Shown here in pieces: positions 1 to 8,880 of a stretch of DNA of 64,000 nt. The DNA comes from Gordoniibacillus chartarius (GTDB lineage Bacteria; Bacillota; Bacilli; Paenibacillales; NBRC-103111): the NCBI RefSeq assembly GCF_042432825.1, contig NZ_JBHLWN010000022.1, positions 1-64,000 of the forward strand, read 5' to 3'. How positions within the stretch are numbered: the first letter of the stretch is position 1; each line of letters opens with the position of its first letter. The translations under genes were made by a program, and so were the position numbers. The notes beneath the pieces are model-generated. The model did not search any database. It was given only the letters and a program-made list of their open reading frames with translations, and was not told the origin of the DNA.

Positions 1-488
1 CCATACAGGTTTCTAAGAGAAAAACATCGTAACGCGTGTCTATTTTCTTGACGGAGGTCCATATTTTCCGGTAATCAAGGGAATCAGGCCCAATTTCATC
101 AGTAGACATTGGATAGGGCCGCCAAAGTCCGCTATTTTGAATAAAAAGCGCACTAGCGGTAAAATAAGGCCCTCAAAATCCATTAACGTATTGCATCAGC
201 GCCGGATTATATTCACCGGGAAACACGCGCGTTTGGAAGACGGCGAAAGCCGCTTCTTCTTTTGCTCATATGTATTTTTACAGAGGAATTTTGGTGAACT
301 GTGTCGAATCTTTTTGCGCTCGCTGTACTTATGTTTACATTAACTAATTTTTATTCTTCTGAAAGGTGTGGGTCATGACCAACTCATAAAAGGGATGCCG
401 GGTTCGAACGAAAGACCGCGCATTTCTTTGGCCGGTTTATTAATATGCATGACAGATTCCGCAAGGCACCGAGGTTACTAACCATACA
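1..488. other. intergenic region, no supported gene
   Basis: The window opens with about 490 bases in which I find no credible coding region. One short open frame at 137-343 has no good ribosome binding site and codes for a composition unlike a folded protein. Around 128-170 there are short stretches reading AAAATAGCGGAC on the minus strand and TAGCGGTAAAATAAG on the plus strand. They resemble the TAGCGGATC repeat near 19.86-20.01 kb, but the match is too weak to call a copy. Confidence 0.5.
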
Positions 489-2210
489 ATGGAGCTGATC
501 ACGTTGTTACTAAAAAATCTACGCGTTTCTTATAAGCTTGTAATTCTTGTAAGCGTATTATTAATCTTCATGGGGGGAATTAGCGCTTCCGCCTTGTATT
601 CCTTTCAAGTAATGAACCGGTCCATCACGGACATGTACGAGAACCGTCTGCTTGCGATCAAATGGTTAAATGATATGCGCGTACAAAACCGGGGCATGGA
701 ATCGGACATGCTGTATATGGCGGGCAGCCAAAACAAAGAGATGATCTCCTTCTATCATGAGGATTTTCAGACACGCGAGAACAAGCTGGGGGAACTTATG
801 GGGCAGTACATGGCAACTCCTCTTGATCCGGAGGAACAGGAGCTTCTCGTTAAGCACGACCGGCTCATTCCCCAATATAAGGAGATAAGGACTCAAATCG
901 TCAATGACGCAGTGAACGGAAAGAAAGCTGAGGCAGTAGCTGCGCTAGCCGGCTCCCGCGAACTGTTAAAATCGATCAACGATATTTACACAAGTCTGGC
1001 GGATTATAACGCTGCAGCAGCCGATGAGGTCAAGAAGCAAGTGGACCGTCAGATTGCTCAGGCAAGGCAGCTCATTACCGTAAGCTTGATCGTTGCTCTG
1101 TTATTGGGCGGCGGCATGGCCTACTTCATCGTGCGCATGATAACGAAGCCGCTTCGCAGCATGCAGAGCCTCATGCTGGCTGCGGAGCAGGGCGATCTGA
1201 CCGGGGAAGGAGCATACCGGTCCCGCGATGAAATCGGCATGCTAACGGAATCGTTCAACAACATGGTCGGCGGCTTGCGGTCCGTGATCCGGCAAGTCCA
1301 AGGAACTGCAGAGCTTGTCGCCGCTTCCTCCCAGCAGCTTACTGCCAGCGCCGAAGAGACAGGCCGTTCCAGCGAGCAGATTTCACAGACGATACAAGAG
1401 TTGGCTATAGGCACGGAGAAGCAGGTTTACGCCGTTCAACAAAGCTCAAGCGTTTCCCAAGACATATCCAGGCGAATTGAAGAGATCGGCGTCTCGTCGA
1501 AGCAAGCCGTTGCCTATTCGGAGCAGGCTGCCGAGCGTGCGGGGCGGGGAACCGGGAATGTCGCCAATGCCATTGATTCCATGCACGCCATTGACGAGAA
1601 TGTGACCGATTTGAAGCTTGTCGTGAGCAGCCTTAGCGAGCGGTCCAAGCAGATCGGGGATATCGTTCAGCTCATTTCCGGGATTGCTTCCCAAACGAAT
1701 CTGCTTGCGCTGAACGCAGCGATTGAAGCGGCAAGAGCCGGCGAAGAAGGAAGGGGCTTTGCCGTGGTTGCGTCGGAGGTACGCAAGCTGGCTGAACAAA
1801 CATCGGTTGCCGCCCAGGAAATTACAAGCCTGATCCGCGCGGTTCAAACCGAAAGCGAGAATGCCGCAAGCTCCATGGAGACAACCTCCAAGAAGGTAAC
1901 GGAAGGCTCCGCCATCATTCAGTCGTTAGGAGCTACGTTTGAGGGCATTAAGACGGTGATAGAAGAGTCGCTTGCCCATATTCAGACGGTGTCGTCTTCG
2001 ATCGGTCTGGCGCAAGAGGGAACGGCCTCCGTTGTGACATCCATGCAAGCCGTGGCCGAGGTTGCCGAACAGTCCGCCGCCGGCAGCCAGAACGTAACGG
2101 CATCGACGGAGGAGCAATTGGCTGCGATGGAACAAGTAACCGCTTCTGCGAACAACTTGACGCATATGGCCCAGGAGCTGCAGACACTCGCGTCCCGATT
2201 CCGGGTATAG
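489..2210 (+). CDS. methyl-accepting chemotaxis protein
   Basis: Transmembrane chemoreceptor that passes a ligand signal to the CheA/CheW complex. A membrane segment lies near residues 17-38. A roughly 150-residue extracellular four-helix-type sensor follows, then a second membrane segment near 197-218 and a HAMP linker to about 268. The long cytoplasmic signalling coiled coil carries the conserved hairpin tip around residues 391-441, including [20 protein letters not shown]. The length of 573 residues is normal. The upstream ATG at 489 has no Shine-Dalgarno sequence, whereas GGAG at 491-494 sits nine bases before an in-frame TTG at 504, so TTG504 may be the true start. No che genes are nearby, so this is an orphan receptor; its ligand cannot be told from sequence. 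Confidence 0.95.
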   Translation: MELITLLLKNLRVSYKLVILVSVLLIFMGGISASALYSFQVMNRSITDMYENRLLAIKWLNDMRVQNRGMESDMLYMAGSQNKEMISFYHEDFQTRENKLGELMGQYMATPLDPEEQELLVKHDRLIPQYKEIRTQIVNDAVNGKKAEAVAALAGSRELLKSINDIYTSLADYNAAAADEVKKQVDRQIAQARQLITVSLIVALLLGGGMAYFIVRMITKPLRSMQSLMLAAEQGDLTGEGAYRSRDEIGMLTESFNNMVGGLRSVIRQVQGTAELVAASSQQLTASAEETGRSSEQISQTIQELAIGTEKQVYAVQQSSSVSQDISRRIEEIGVSSKQAVAYSEQAAERAGRGTGNVANAIDSMHAIDENVTDLKLVVSSLSERSKQIGDIVQLISGIASQTNLLALNAAIEAARAGEEGRGFAVVASEVRKLAEQTSVAAQEITSLIRAVQTESENAASSMETTSKKVTEGSAIIQSLGATFEGIKTVIEESLAHIQTVSSSIGLAQEGTASVVTSMQAVAEVAEQSAAGSQNVTASTEEQLAAMEQVTASANNLTHMAQELQTLASRFRV

Positions 2211-2219
2211 ACGTCTTTG

Positions 2220-2260
2220 AAAGGAGCTTTGTCGCTGCCGGGCCAGCGGCAGGCTCCTTT
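2220..2260 (+). terminator. hairpin after chemoreceptor gene
   Basis: AAAGGAGC and GCTCCTTT form the arms of a hairpin starting ten bases after the chemoreceptor stop codon. The T run afterwards is short. Confidence 0.55.
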
Positions 2261-2379
2261 GTCACGCCGGAGCCGGAAGCGGAGAGCTTTAACGCAATGG
2301 CCGAACGCGAAGACGGTCCGCTGTGCGTGGCAAATTTGCGAGACGGTGCGCAATCCGGGGAGGGTCGAATGGACTGCCC

Positions 2380-3612
2380 TTATGACGGCGAGTACATGGC
2401 GGCTATCGCGGCGGCCTGCTGCTGAAGCGCGGACCGCAGCTCGGCAGGCTCCAGGACGCGCAGCTTGGCGCCGAAGCCAAGCGCAATCTCGCAGGCGGAT
2501 TCCAGCGTATGAAATTCAAGCTCGGCTTCGCGCCAGGGGCCGGCCTCCGGCGGTTCCCGCCAGCCAAGGACGCGGACGAAGCGGGTTTGCTCCAGCTTGC
2601 CGCAAGCGTCGGCATGCACCAGCACGCGCGCCGCATACCGCGGCAGCTCGCTGCGAAACCGGCTGACCGATCGTTGCCAGAAGGCTTCCAAGTCAAAGCC
2701 TTCCGGGCGTTCTGCCGGTTCGGCCGTCAGCTCCGCGAAGCGGATGCGCGAGACGCGGTAGGAGCGGGGCTCCTCGCCGTCGCGGGCGGCGATCAAGTAC
2801 CACAGCGAGCCCTTCAGCACGAGGCCGAGCGGATTGAGCAGACGCAGCTCCTCTGTCGCCGGGGAAGCGGAGGGCCGGGAGGCCTGAGCTGGAGGCGCTT
2901 CGAACAGCGAGGCGGCGGGTGCCGGGGTCGGCCACGCTGCGGCTCCTGCCGGGTCTTCTGCTGCAGACCTTGCAGATGGCGAGGCGGCGACCTCAGCCGG
3001 TGCCTGGTCCGCCGTCGTTACGGATGGAGATGCTGCGGCTCCTCCCGAGTCTTCGGCTGCGGGCGCTCCGGTCGACGGTGAGACAGAGGCTGCGGTGGTC
3101 GCAGAAGACAGGGGGGCCGACGGGCTTTGCCTCGATACATAGCCAAGCTTCAGCTTGCGGCCTTCCCAGACCGCTTCCTGCACGACGGATAGCCACGGCA
3201 CGTCCTCGCCGCTCGGATGCCAGCCTGCGGCATCTACGTACACTCGCTGACGCATATACTCCGCATCGCGCCGCTGCGTCGGCGAAACCGCGGCGAGCAG
3301 CTTCAGCACCGCCGCCTCATAGGCTTCCCCGAAGCCGAGATCGGTGAGATGACGCTGCGGCCGCGATGCGAGCAGCGACAGCAGCTCGTCCTTGCGCAGT
3401 CCCGCCCAATCGGCACGATAGCCCTCGGTCAGCCGCCATCCGCCCGCGGCGCCGCGATCGGCATAGACGGGCACCCCGGAGGCGCTTAGCGCTTCCATAT
3501 CCCGATGGACGGTGCGCTCCGACACTTCCAGCCGCCCCGCCAGCTCCTTCGTCGTCATTCCGCCCCGCGTTTGCAGCAGCAGCATAATGTGCAGCAACCG
3601 ATCCGCTCGCAT
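2380..3612 (-). CDS. HTH/WYL-domain transcriptional regulator with a low-complexity insert
   Basis: DeoR/YafY-type regulator. It has an N-terminal winged helix (residues 1-60, with the recognition stretch SERTVHRDMEAL) and a WYL domain that in this family senses ligands or nucleic acids. I start it at the ATG at 3612, which follows AAGGAGGGG, rather than at an upstream in-frame ATG. The protein has 410 residues, longer than the usual 310-330. The excess is an Ala/Pro/Ser/Thr-rich insert at about residues 163-253, in which AAED-GAAA-type units recur; it interrupts the WYL domain between GYVSRQ and the sequence starting EELRLLNPLG. The gene is divergent from the short-chain dehydrogenase at 3744, which is its likely target. 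Confidence 0.9.
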   Translation of the reverse strand: MRADRLLHIMLLLQTRGGMTTKELAGRLEVSERTVHRDMEALSASGVPVYADRGAAGGWRLTEGYRADWAGLRKDELLSLLASRPQRHLTDLGFGEAYEAAVLKLLAAVSPTQRRDAEYMRQRVYVDAAGWHPSGEDVPWLSVVQEAVWEGRKLKLGYVSRQSPSAPLSSATTAASVSPSTGAPAAEDSGGAAASPSVTTADQAPAEVAASPSARSAAEDPAGAAAWPTPAPAASLFEAPPAQASRPSASPATEELRLLNPLGLVLKGSLWYLIAARDGEEPRSYRVSRIRFAELTAEPAERPEGFDLEAFWQRSVSRFRSELPRYAARVLVHADACGKLEQTRFVRVLGWREPPEAGPWREAELEFHTLESACEIALGFGAKLRVLEPAELRSALQQQAAAIAAMYSPS

Positions 3613-3743
3613 GTTCAACGACCCCTCCTTATTGTCCGGTACATAACCATTGTAGCATGTATATATGACAGAGGGTGACATGATTGGGCGGTATGATGGG
3701 AATGTAAATCATTATTTTGCACATTGCAAAGGAGAGGGATTCG

Positions 3744-4616
3744 ATGAATCAACCATTGAAGGGGCAAGTGGCGCTCGTCGCCGGGGCGACTCGCGGGGCG
3801 GGGCGGGCGATTGCGGTGGAGCTGGGCCGTGCCGGAGCGACGGTATATGCGACGGGCCGGACGACACGCGAGCGTCCGTCTCCGATGAACCGCCCGGAAA
3901 CGATCGAGGAAACGGCGGAGCTCGTTACGGCTGCCGGCGGCCAAGGAATTGCGGTTCGCGTGGATCATACCGAGGAGTCCGAGGTCCGGTCGCTGATCGA
4001 ACGGATTGGAACCGAGCAGGACGGACGGCTCGATATTCTTGTCAACGATGTGTGGGGCGGCGACCCGCTTGCCGAGTGGGGCAAAGGGTTCTGGGAGGTG
4101 CCGCTGGGGAACGGCCTGCTGATGCAGCGGCAAGCCGTACACACGCACATCACGACCGCGTACTACGCAGCGCCGCTCATGATCAAGCGGGGACGAGGGC
4201 TGATCGTGGAGATTACCGACGGGGTCGGTTACCATTACAGGGGTAACCTGTATTACAGTCTGGCTAAGGTCGGGGTGTCTCATTTGGCTCAAGCGATGGC
4301 GGCGGAGCTGAAGCCGCACGGCGTAACGGCGCTTGCGGTGACGCCGGGATTTTTGCGGTCGGAAGCGATGCTGGAGCATTTTGGCGTGAAAGAGGAGAAC
4401 TGGCGGGATGCGGGGGAGAAGGAGATTCATTTTCTGCAGTCGGAGACGCCTTATTTCGTTGCCCGCGCTGTCGCTTCGCTGGCTGCCGACCCAAACGTCG
4501 CGGCCAAAACGGGTCAGCTGCTTAGCTCGTGGGGGTTGTCCGACGAATACGGCTTCATCGATATCGACGGGCGCAGTCCGCACTGGGGGCGTTATGCGGA
4601 GGCCAACGGCTTCTGA
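3744..4616 (+). CDS. SDR family NAD(P)-dependent oxidoreductase
   Basis: Short-chain dehydrogenase of 290 residues. The Rossmann nucleotide-binding motif is GATRGAGRAI near residues 14-23, and the catalytic YxxxK appears as YSLAK near residue 171-175. The start at 3744 follows AAAGGAGAGG; the in-frame ATG at 3717 lacks a ribosome binding site. It diverges from the WYL regulator with about 130 bases between start codons, a layout typical of a regulator and its target. The substrate cannot be read from the sequence. Confidence 0.92.
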   Translation: MNQPLKGQVALVAGATRGAGRAIAVELGRAGATVYATGRTTRERPSPMNRPETIEETAELVTAAGGQGIAVRVDHTEESEVRSLIERIGTEQDGRLDILVNDVWGGDPLAEWGKGFWEVPLGNGLLMQRQAVHTHITTAYYAAPLMIKRGRGLIVEITDGVGYHYRGNLYYSLAKVGVSHLAQAMAAELKPHGVTALAVTPGFLRSEAMLEHFGVKEENWRDAGEKEIHFLQSETPYFVARAVASLAADPNVAAKTGQLLSSWGLSDEYGFIDIDGRSPHWGRYAEANGF

Positions 4617-4704
4617 CGGCCTTGCCGGAGGGGCTCCCGCTTTTATTCGCGGCGGAACATCTGGTACACTAAGAGCATCCTAGGAATAAGCGAGGTGCCG
4701 GGGA

Positions 4705-5229
4705 ATGGCGGGAAAACCGAAGCAGGGCGATTATGCGCCGCATTTTGAAGCTTATATCGGGCTTGCTGCCGAAGGTGATCTGAAGGGACAGCTTCTTCAG
4801 CAGGAACGGGATACGATTGAGGTGTTTGCCAAGCTGAGCGATGAGCAGGGCGAGTTCCGGTATGCGGCGGACAAGTGGAGTCTCAAGGAAGTGCTTGGGC
4901 ATATGACGGATACCGAACGGGTCATGACGTACCGTCTGCTCCGAATTGCCAGAGGCGATACGACGCCGCTTCCGGGCTTCGATGAGAATCTGTTCGTCGC
5001 CAACACCGATTTCGGCCGGCGGACGATCACGGAGCTGCTGGAAGAATTCCGCGCCGTGCGTGCGGCGACGCTGGCGCTGCTGGGCGGCGTGACGGCGGAG
5101 GAGCTGGAGCGGTCCGGGACGGTTAGCGGCAACCGGATTACGGCTCATGCACTGGCGTACGTTGCTGCCGGACATGCGCTGCACCATCTGAACATTGTAA
5201 GGGACCGGTATTTGCCGGGTCTGGCCTAG
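4705..5229 (+). CDS. DinB family protein
   Basis: DinB-like four-helix-bundle protein of 174 residues. Candidate metal ligands are a His in GHMTDTE (about residue 67) and the C-terminal HALHH (about 157-161), matching the three-histidine pattern of the family. In Bacillales such proteins include metal-dependent thiol transferases, but most members have no assigned function. It lies downstream of the dehydrogenase and ends at a clear terminator. Confidence 0.85.
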   Translation: MAGKPKQGDYAPHFEAYIGLAAEGDLKGQLLQQERDTIEVFAKLSDEQGEFRYAADKWSLKEVLGHMTDTERVMTYRLLRIARGDTTPLPGFDENLFVANTDFGRRTITELLEEFRAVRAATLALLGGVTAEELERSGTVSGNRITAHALAYVAAGHALHHLNIVRDRYLPGLA

Positions 5230-5235
5230 TCATCG

Positions 5236-5286
5236 GAAAATAACCGCGCGGCTTCGGAGGAAGCCTGCTGGCGGTTATTTTTCTTT
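5236..5286 (+). terminator. Rho-independent terminator after the DinB gene
   Basis: AAAATAACCGC pairs with GCGGTTATTTT and is followed by further T residues. It starts only a few bases after the stop codon at 5229. Confidence 0.85.
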
Positions 5287-5315
5287 GCGCCTGTCTAGGA
5301 GGGGAGAATCCGGTT

Positions 5316-5906
5316 ATGGAAACGGTTCTGTATATACGTCAGCCAGAGGTACATGTGCGGGGAACGTGCTGCGTGCACCTGGATGAGGCGACGGTACTCA
5401 CCGAGGATCGCGAGGCGGACGCCGACGTGTGGCTGGAGTCGTTCGTGCCGGAACGGACGCTGGCTGCGGCACGGCGGCTGCGGCGGCCGGTGCTGAACTC
5501 GCTCTGGCTCGAAGAACGGTATTGGCAGGCGTATGAAGCTGCGCTGGGGGAGGGGCTGTTTCGCTCAATCGTGCTTGTTCCTTATGAACCTGGTGCTGAC
5601 CGGCAGGACTATGACCGCAATGTAGAGCGGCTGTTTGCTTATGCGGAAAGGTATGGTCTCGGACGGGAAGCGTGCATTGTGGACTTGGCCTTGCTGCCGC
5701 ACCGGAAGCTTCCGGTGCTTGACGAATACAGGCGGCGGCTGGCGCGGCTGAGCGAGATGAACCTCCGGTCGGTGGCGGCGTTCGATAATTACATTCATGG
5801 GGCGGATGACAAACGTGACAAGCTTCGGCAGCTGAAGGATGCCTTGGGGGGCGGAGGGCTGAAGTATGCGCTGATCCGGGCGAAGTATGCCGGCGTCTTG
5901 GAGTGA
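5316..5906 (+). CDS. hypothetical protein
   Basis: A 196-residue protein I do not recognise. It starts at an ATG preceded by AGGAGGGGAG, a strong ribosome binding site, and codon use matches its neighbours. It is arginine-rich, soluble in appearance, and has no signal peptide or membrane segment. The N-terminal third is acidic and the centre holds a run of helix-forming Arg/Leu/Glu residues. It lies between the DinB terminator and a membrane-protein gene. Confidence 0.75.
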   Translation: METVLYIRQPEVHVRGTCCVHLDEATVLTEDREADADVWLESFVPERTLAAARRLRRPVLNSLWLEERYWQAYEAALGEGLFRSIVLVPYEPGADRQDYDRNVERLFAYAERYGLGREACIVDLALLPHRKLPVLDEYRRRLARLSEMNLRSVAAFDNYIHGADDKRDKLRQLKDALGGGGLKYALIRAKYAGVLE

Positions 5907-6052
5907 TTGCAGGGGATGGTTAAGCAAACGGAGCGAAGGATTGTGTCGAGTAACCTCTCTCTGCCTTATCTTGTTCCGAAGCAACCGCTCATGTTACGAT
6001 CAACGTACAAGACATCGGGCGAGCACGAGGACAAGGGGGAAACGGACGGAAC

Positions 6053-6789
6053 ATGCGTACATGGACGGCGGTTGGACGTATGGGGGCTGCTGCTGCGGCC
6101 CTATTTGCGCTGAACGGACTGATCAATTACCGCTTGATGCTGCCGCGGGAAGGGGAGCCGGCGGCGGTGCGGGCGCTTCGGTTTCATGCGGACGAGGGAG
6201 TGTTTGGTCTTATATTCCTGCTGGCGGCGCTGCTGTTCGCGGGGATGTACCGGGTGCAGATGAAGGAGAAGGGCTATTTGTACCTGATCGGTTTTTGTTT
6301 GCTCTCGGCGGCGCAGCTGGCGGCCGAGTGGGATGAGAAGGAGCTGTTGTTCGGACCGTTTCCCTATTGGCCGTATTTTTCGCTGGTCGTCAAGAATGGA
6401 ATCGTCCTGCTGGCCGTGCTGTTTTCGCAGCATCTGCTGCAGACGGGGCGGCGACCGGCGAATCGGCTGCTGACCATGCTGGGCGCTCTGCTGCTCCTCG
6501 TTACGACGGGCGCCGCCGTGGCCTCGGCGCCGGACGTGCTGCTTCTGTGGTGCAACCGGCTGTTCCTGCTCCTTGTTCTGGCCAGCATAGCCGTCAACCT
6601 GCCGCAATTCATGGCTCTCTTCCGGCAGGGGGGGCGCCGGGACGAGCTCCGCGGACGGCGTACTTGCTGGCAGCCGTTCCGCTGTATCCGCTGCTGAAGT
6701 TCGTGCTGGTCGGCTGCATCGCAGTTCCGCTATGCTTTGCCGGGGCTGCGTTGCTAAGGCTTCTTCCTCCGGTGCGCCGCTGGCTGTAA
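6053..6789 (+). CDS. multi-pass membrane protein split by a frameshift at a G7 run
   Basis: The first frame (6053-6697) codes for about 190 residues with several hydrophobic segments (from about residue 8, then near 50-65, 75-90, 105-125, 140-160 and 165-185). It then turns into an unlikely Arg/Cys-rich tail. The frame that overlaps it, ending at 6789, continues with two further membrane helices (starting AYLLAAVPLYPLLKFVLVG). The switch point is a run of seven G at 6628-6634; a one-base shift there joins the two halves into a protein of about 245 residues. This could be a sequencing error, a phase-variable tract or a real mutation. Function unknown. Confidence 0.7.
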
Positions 6790-6903
6790 GGGGCTTCAGT
6801 TCGATGGGGAGGGGACTGCAGGCCTACGCCCGACGGTATCCGGCCGGTTCCCGCCCACTCTAAACGGCTTCGGCTTATATGCCGGATTGCAACCCTTTTC
6901 TTC

Positions 6904-6932
6904 TTGACCGCTCCGCCTCGGGTATGGTAGAT
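6904..6932 (+). promoter_or_regulatory. likely sigma-A promoter of hprK
   Basis: TTGACC (6904-6909) and GTAGAT (6927-6932) are separated by 17 bases. The predicted transcript begins about 20 bases before the start codon at 6960, which argues against the longer frame from 6879. Confidence 0.5.
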
Positions 6933-6959
6933 TGCCTTCAGAGCAACGGGAGAGGGTGG

Positions 6960-7925
6960 ATGTCAATGGGAGACGAAGCCGGAACTGCGAATCAGGGAGC
7001 GCCGAACGCGGGTGTGTCGAAGAGCGTATCGGTCCGCGAGCTGGTCAATCGATTGAAGCTGGAAGTCATCGTTGGAGAAGAGGCGCTGGACCGGCCGATC
7101 CGACGCTCGAAGGTGCATCGTCCGGGTCTGGAATTTGCCGGATATTACGACTTCTTTCCGATCGAGCACGTACAGGTGCTGGGCAAGAAGGAGATTACTT
7201 ATCTGCATAAGCTGACGCATCAGGAACGGGATGAACGGATCGGCAACGTCGTCAAGTATCATCCGCCCTGCTTCGTCGTGACTTGGAATCAGGATGGTCT
7301 TGAATATTTGACGGCGCACTGCCGCAAGGAAGGCATTCCGCTGCTGCGCACGCCGCAGACGACGACGGAATTCATGATGCTCGCCGACGGGTACCTGATG
7401 AAGCAGCTTGCGCCGGAAATTCAAGTGCACGGCGTGTGCGTAACGGTGGCGGGAACGGGCATTTTGCTGCGGGGCCGCTCCGGGATCGGGAAGAGCGAGA
7501 CGGCGCTGGCGCTCATCCGCCGCGGTCACCGGCTGGTGGCTGACGATGCGGTCGTCTTGAAGAAGGTGAATCCGCAGGTGCTGCTGGGCACCCATAACGG
7601 GACGACGAGGGAGTTCCTCGCGCTGCGCAGCGTAGGGCTGATGAACGTGGTGCGGGTGTACGGACGCGGCGCCTTCCAGGATGAGACGCGGATCGTGCTC
7701 GATATTGAGCTTGTGCCGTGGAAAGAGAACGAGCTGTACAACGACCTTCAGCTTGAGCCGCAGACGTCCGAATATATGGGCGTGCGCGTGCCCTGCATTC
7801 AAATTCCGCTTCAGCCGGGGCGGGACGTCGCCGCGCTGATCGAGGCGGCCGCGCATAACTGGTACTTGCAGACGCAAGGCTACAGCGCAGCGGACGAATT
7901 CATGCGCAGGCTGCAGCAGCAATAA
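6960..7925 (+). CDS. hprK: HPr kinase/phosphorylase
   Basis: Bifunctional enzyme that phosphorylates and dephosphorylates HPr (and Crh) on serine 46, producing the corepressor of CcpA. The Walker A loop reads GRSGIGKSE, followed by the conserved LVADDAV segment. The C-terminal GRDVAALIEAAAHN resembles the second family signature. From the ATG at 6960, behind GGGAGAGGGTGG, it has 321 residues, close to the usual 310. ATG 6966 is an alternative start. In Bacillales hprK usually heads an hprK-lgt operon; here it stands alone, ending in its own terminator, so it may be a second copy. Its product bears on the cre site at 32453. Confidence 0.93.
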   Translation: MSMGDEAGTANQGAPNAGVSKSVSVRELVNRLKLEVIVGEEALDRPIRRSKVHRPGLEFAGYYDFFPIEHVQVLGKKEITYLHKLTHQERDERIGNVVKYHPPCFVVTWNQDGLEYLTAHCRKEGIPLLRTPQTTTEFMMLADGYLMKQLAPEIQVHGVCVTVAGTGILLRGRSGIGKSETALALIRRGHRLVADDAVVLKKVNPQVLLGTHNGTTREFLALRSVGLMNVVRVYGRGAFQDETRIVLDIELVPWKENELYNDLQLEPQTSEYMGVRVPCIQIPLQPGRDVAALIEAAAHNWYLQTQGYSAADEFMRRLQQQ

Positions 7926-7931
7926 TCGGCG

Positions 7932-7971
7932 AAGCCCGGGGGAGCCTAAATGAGCCTCTCCGGGCTTTTTT
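7932..7971 (+). terminator. Rho-independent terminator of hprK
   Basis: AAGCCCGGGGGAG pairs with the CTCTCCGGGCTT arm and is followed by TTTT. Confidence 0.9.
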
Positions 7972-7974
7972 GCG

Positions 7975-8175
7975 ATGTGTGATGTCAAACATGTTTGACA
8001 AGAACACCGCAAGCTGCGGGGAATGTCCCAGGAGCAATTAGCGAAGGCATGCGGTGTGTCGAGGCAGACGATTAACGCAATTGAAAACAACAAGTACGAT
8101 CCCAGCCTAAGTCTTGCCTTCCAGCTGGCCAAAGTGCTGCAGGTGACGGTCGACCGGCTGTTCGTGCACCCGTAG
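7975..8175 (+). pseudogene. XRE-family HTH regulator with an early in-frame stop
   Basis: The frame ending at TAG 8173 codes for a compact Cro/CI-type regulator containing GMSQEQLAKACGVSRQTINA, then ENNKYDPSLSLAFQLAKVL, the typical short regulator of the YozG type. Read back, the same frame meets TGA at 7996-7998 just before QEHRKLRGMSQ, and an ATG at 7975 precedes that stop. The first usable ATG after the stop (8023) would lose helix 1 and has no ribosome binding site. A single base change or indel would restore it. In this family the regulator is normally co-transcribed with a small membrane protein, and one follows at once. Confidence 0.7.
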
Positions 8176-8184
8176 TGCAGAAAC

Positions 8185-8607
8185 ATGCAGAAGGGATGTC
8201 GATGGAGGATGAGGAACATAGCCGAGGTGAAAATCATCTCTCGAATCGTTACGGGCATCGCCGCCATAATCGTTATCGGCTATAATGCCTACAAAGTGCT
8301 GACCGGTCAGCCGCTGAGCCTGAGCGACCTGATTACGATGCCTGTTGTGCTGATCGGCTTCTTCAGCGCCATGACCTGGGGCTCGTTGGAGGAGGAGACG
8401 GACGAGCTGGGGCGGCATATTACGTATAGAAGCTCCCAAGCCGGTTATTTTGTTTTGACGGCGCTCATCTTGATTGTATTTGTTGCCGTTGAGTTTCCGG
8501 CAGCAGGCAGTCAGCCGATCCGGAATGTCCCGCTGTTCATCGTTTTTTGCGCTTCTATGGTCATATTGCCGGTGACGGAATTCATCGTTTCGAGAAAATA
8601 CCGCTAG
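8185..8607 (+). CDS. small membrane protein paired with an XRE regulator
   Basis: Protein of about 140 residues with four hydrophobic segments: around residues 17-37, 48-62, 86-105 and 118-132. An acidic loop reading EEETDELGRH lies between the second and third. Small four-helix proteins of this kind often follow a YozG-type regulator gene in Bacillales; their function is unknown. The start is uncertain: ATG 8185 follows a modest purine stretch and ATG 8209 directly abuts GGAGG. The partner regulator just upstream appears broken, so this gene may now lack its normal control. Confidence 0.72.
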   Translation: MQKGCRWRMRNIAEVKIISRIVTGIAAIIVIGYNAYKVLTGQPLSLSDLITMPVVLIGFFSAMTWGSLEEETDELGRHITYRSSQAGYFVLTALILIVFVAVEFPAAGSQPIRNVPLFIVFCASMVILPVTEFIVSRKYR

Positions 8608-8615
8608 TCCTGCGC

Positions 8616-8663
8616 CCGCCGCTCATCGCGAATACCTTCACGGTATCTCCGAGGGCGGTTTTC
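8616..8663 (+). terminator. possible weak terminator
   Basis: ATACC/GGTAT forms an inner stem and CGCCC/GGGCG an outer one, followed by GTTTTC. Pairing in between is poor. Confidence 0.35.
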
Positions 8664-8670
8664 ATTTATT

Positions 8671-8847
8671 CTGGACGAGGCGGATAATATATACCGGCTG
8701 CACTGGGCCTGCGTGAGTGCGAGAATTCACGGGCAAATTCCGCCCGGCGGTATGGACGAGAGTATTGTAATGGAAAGGCGCCGGGCGTTATTTTGGCTGC
8801 TGGGGCTCGGGGAAGAGGGCTGGGATCACATTCGTATGGATACGTAG
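8671..8847 (+). pseudogene. C-terminal remnant of a DUF4272 protein
   Basis: This stretch translates to LDEADNIYRLHWACVSARIHG, then ESIVMERRRALFWLL and WDHIRMDT before TAG at 8845. The pattern (an RLHW helix, a helix ending in RRAL-W, and a final WD-xxxDT) is that of the C-terminal part of DUF4272 proteins. No start codon, ribosome binding site or N-terminal portion is present upstream, where a probable terminator lies instead. I read it as a decayed gene remnant, not a functional small protein. Confidence 0.6.
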
Positions 8848-8880
8848 GCAATGGTGCCGGCCGACAGCCATTGCATGTTG

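Noticed and set aside
137..343. Short open frame near the left end
   Set aside because: No ribosome binding site and an implausible composition; probably chance.
3615..4583. Long minus-strand open frame opposite the short-chain dehydrogenase gene
   Set aside because: It is the antisense shadow of a well-supported gene; its product is Arg/His/Pro-rich with no recognisable motif. The same applies to long antisense frames opposite hprK, the ABC permeases, glyS, the pectate lyase and the UgpB-like gene.
8641..8847. The DUF4272-like stretch as a functional small gene
   Set aside because: No start codon with a ribosome binding site and only the C-terminal part of the family is present.
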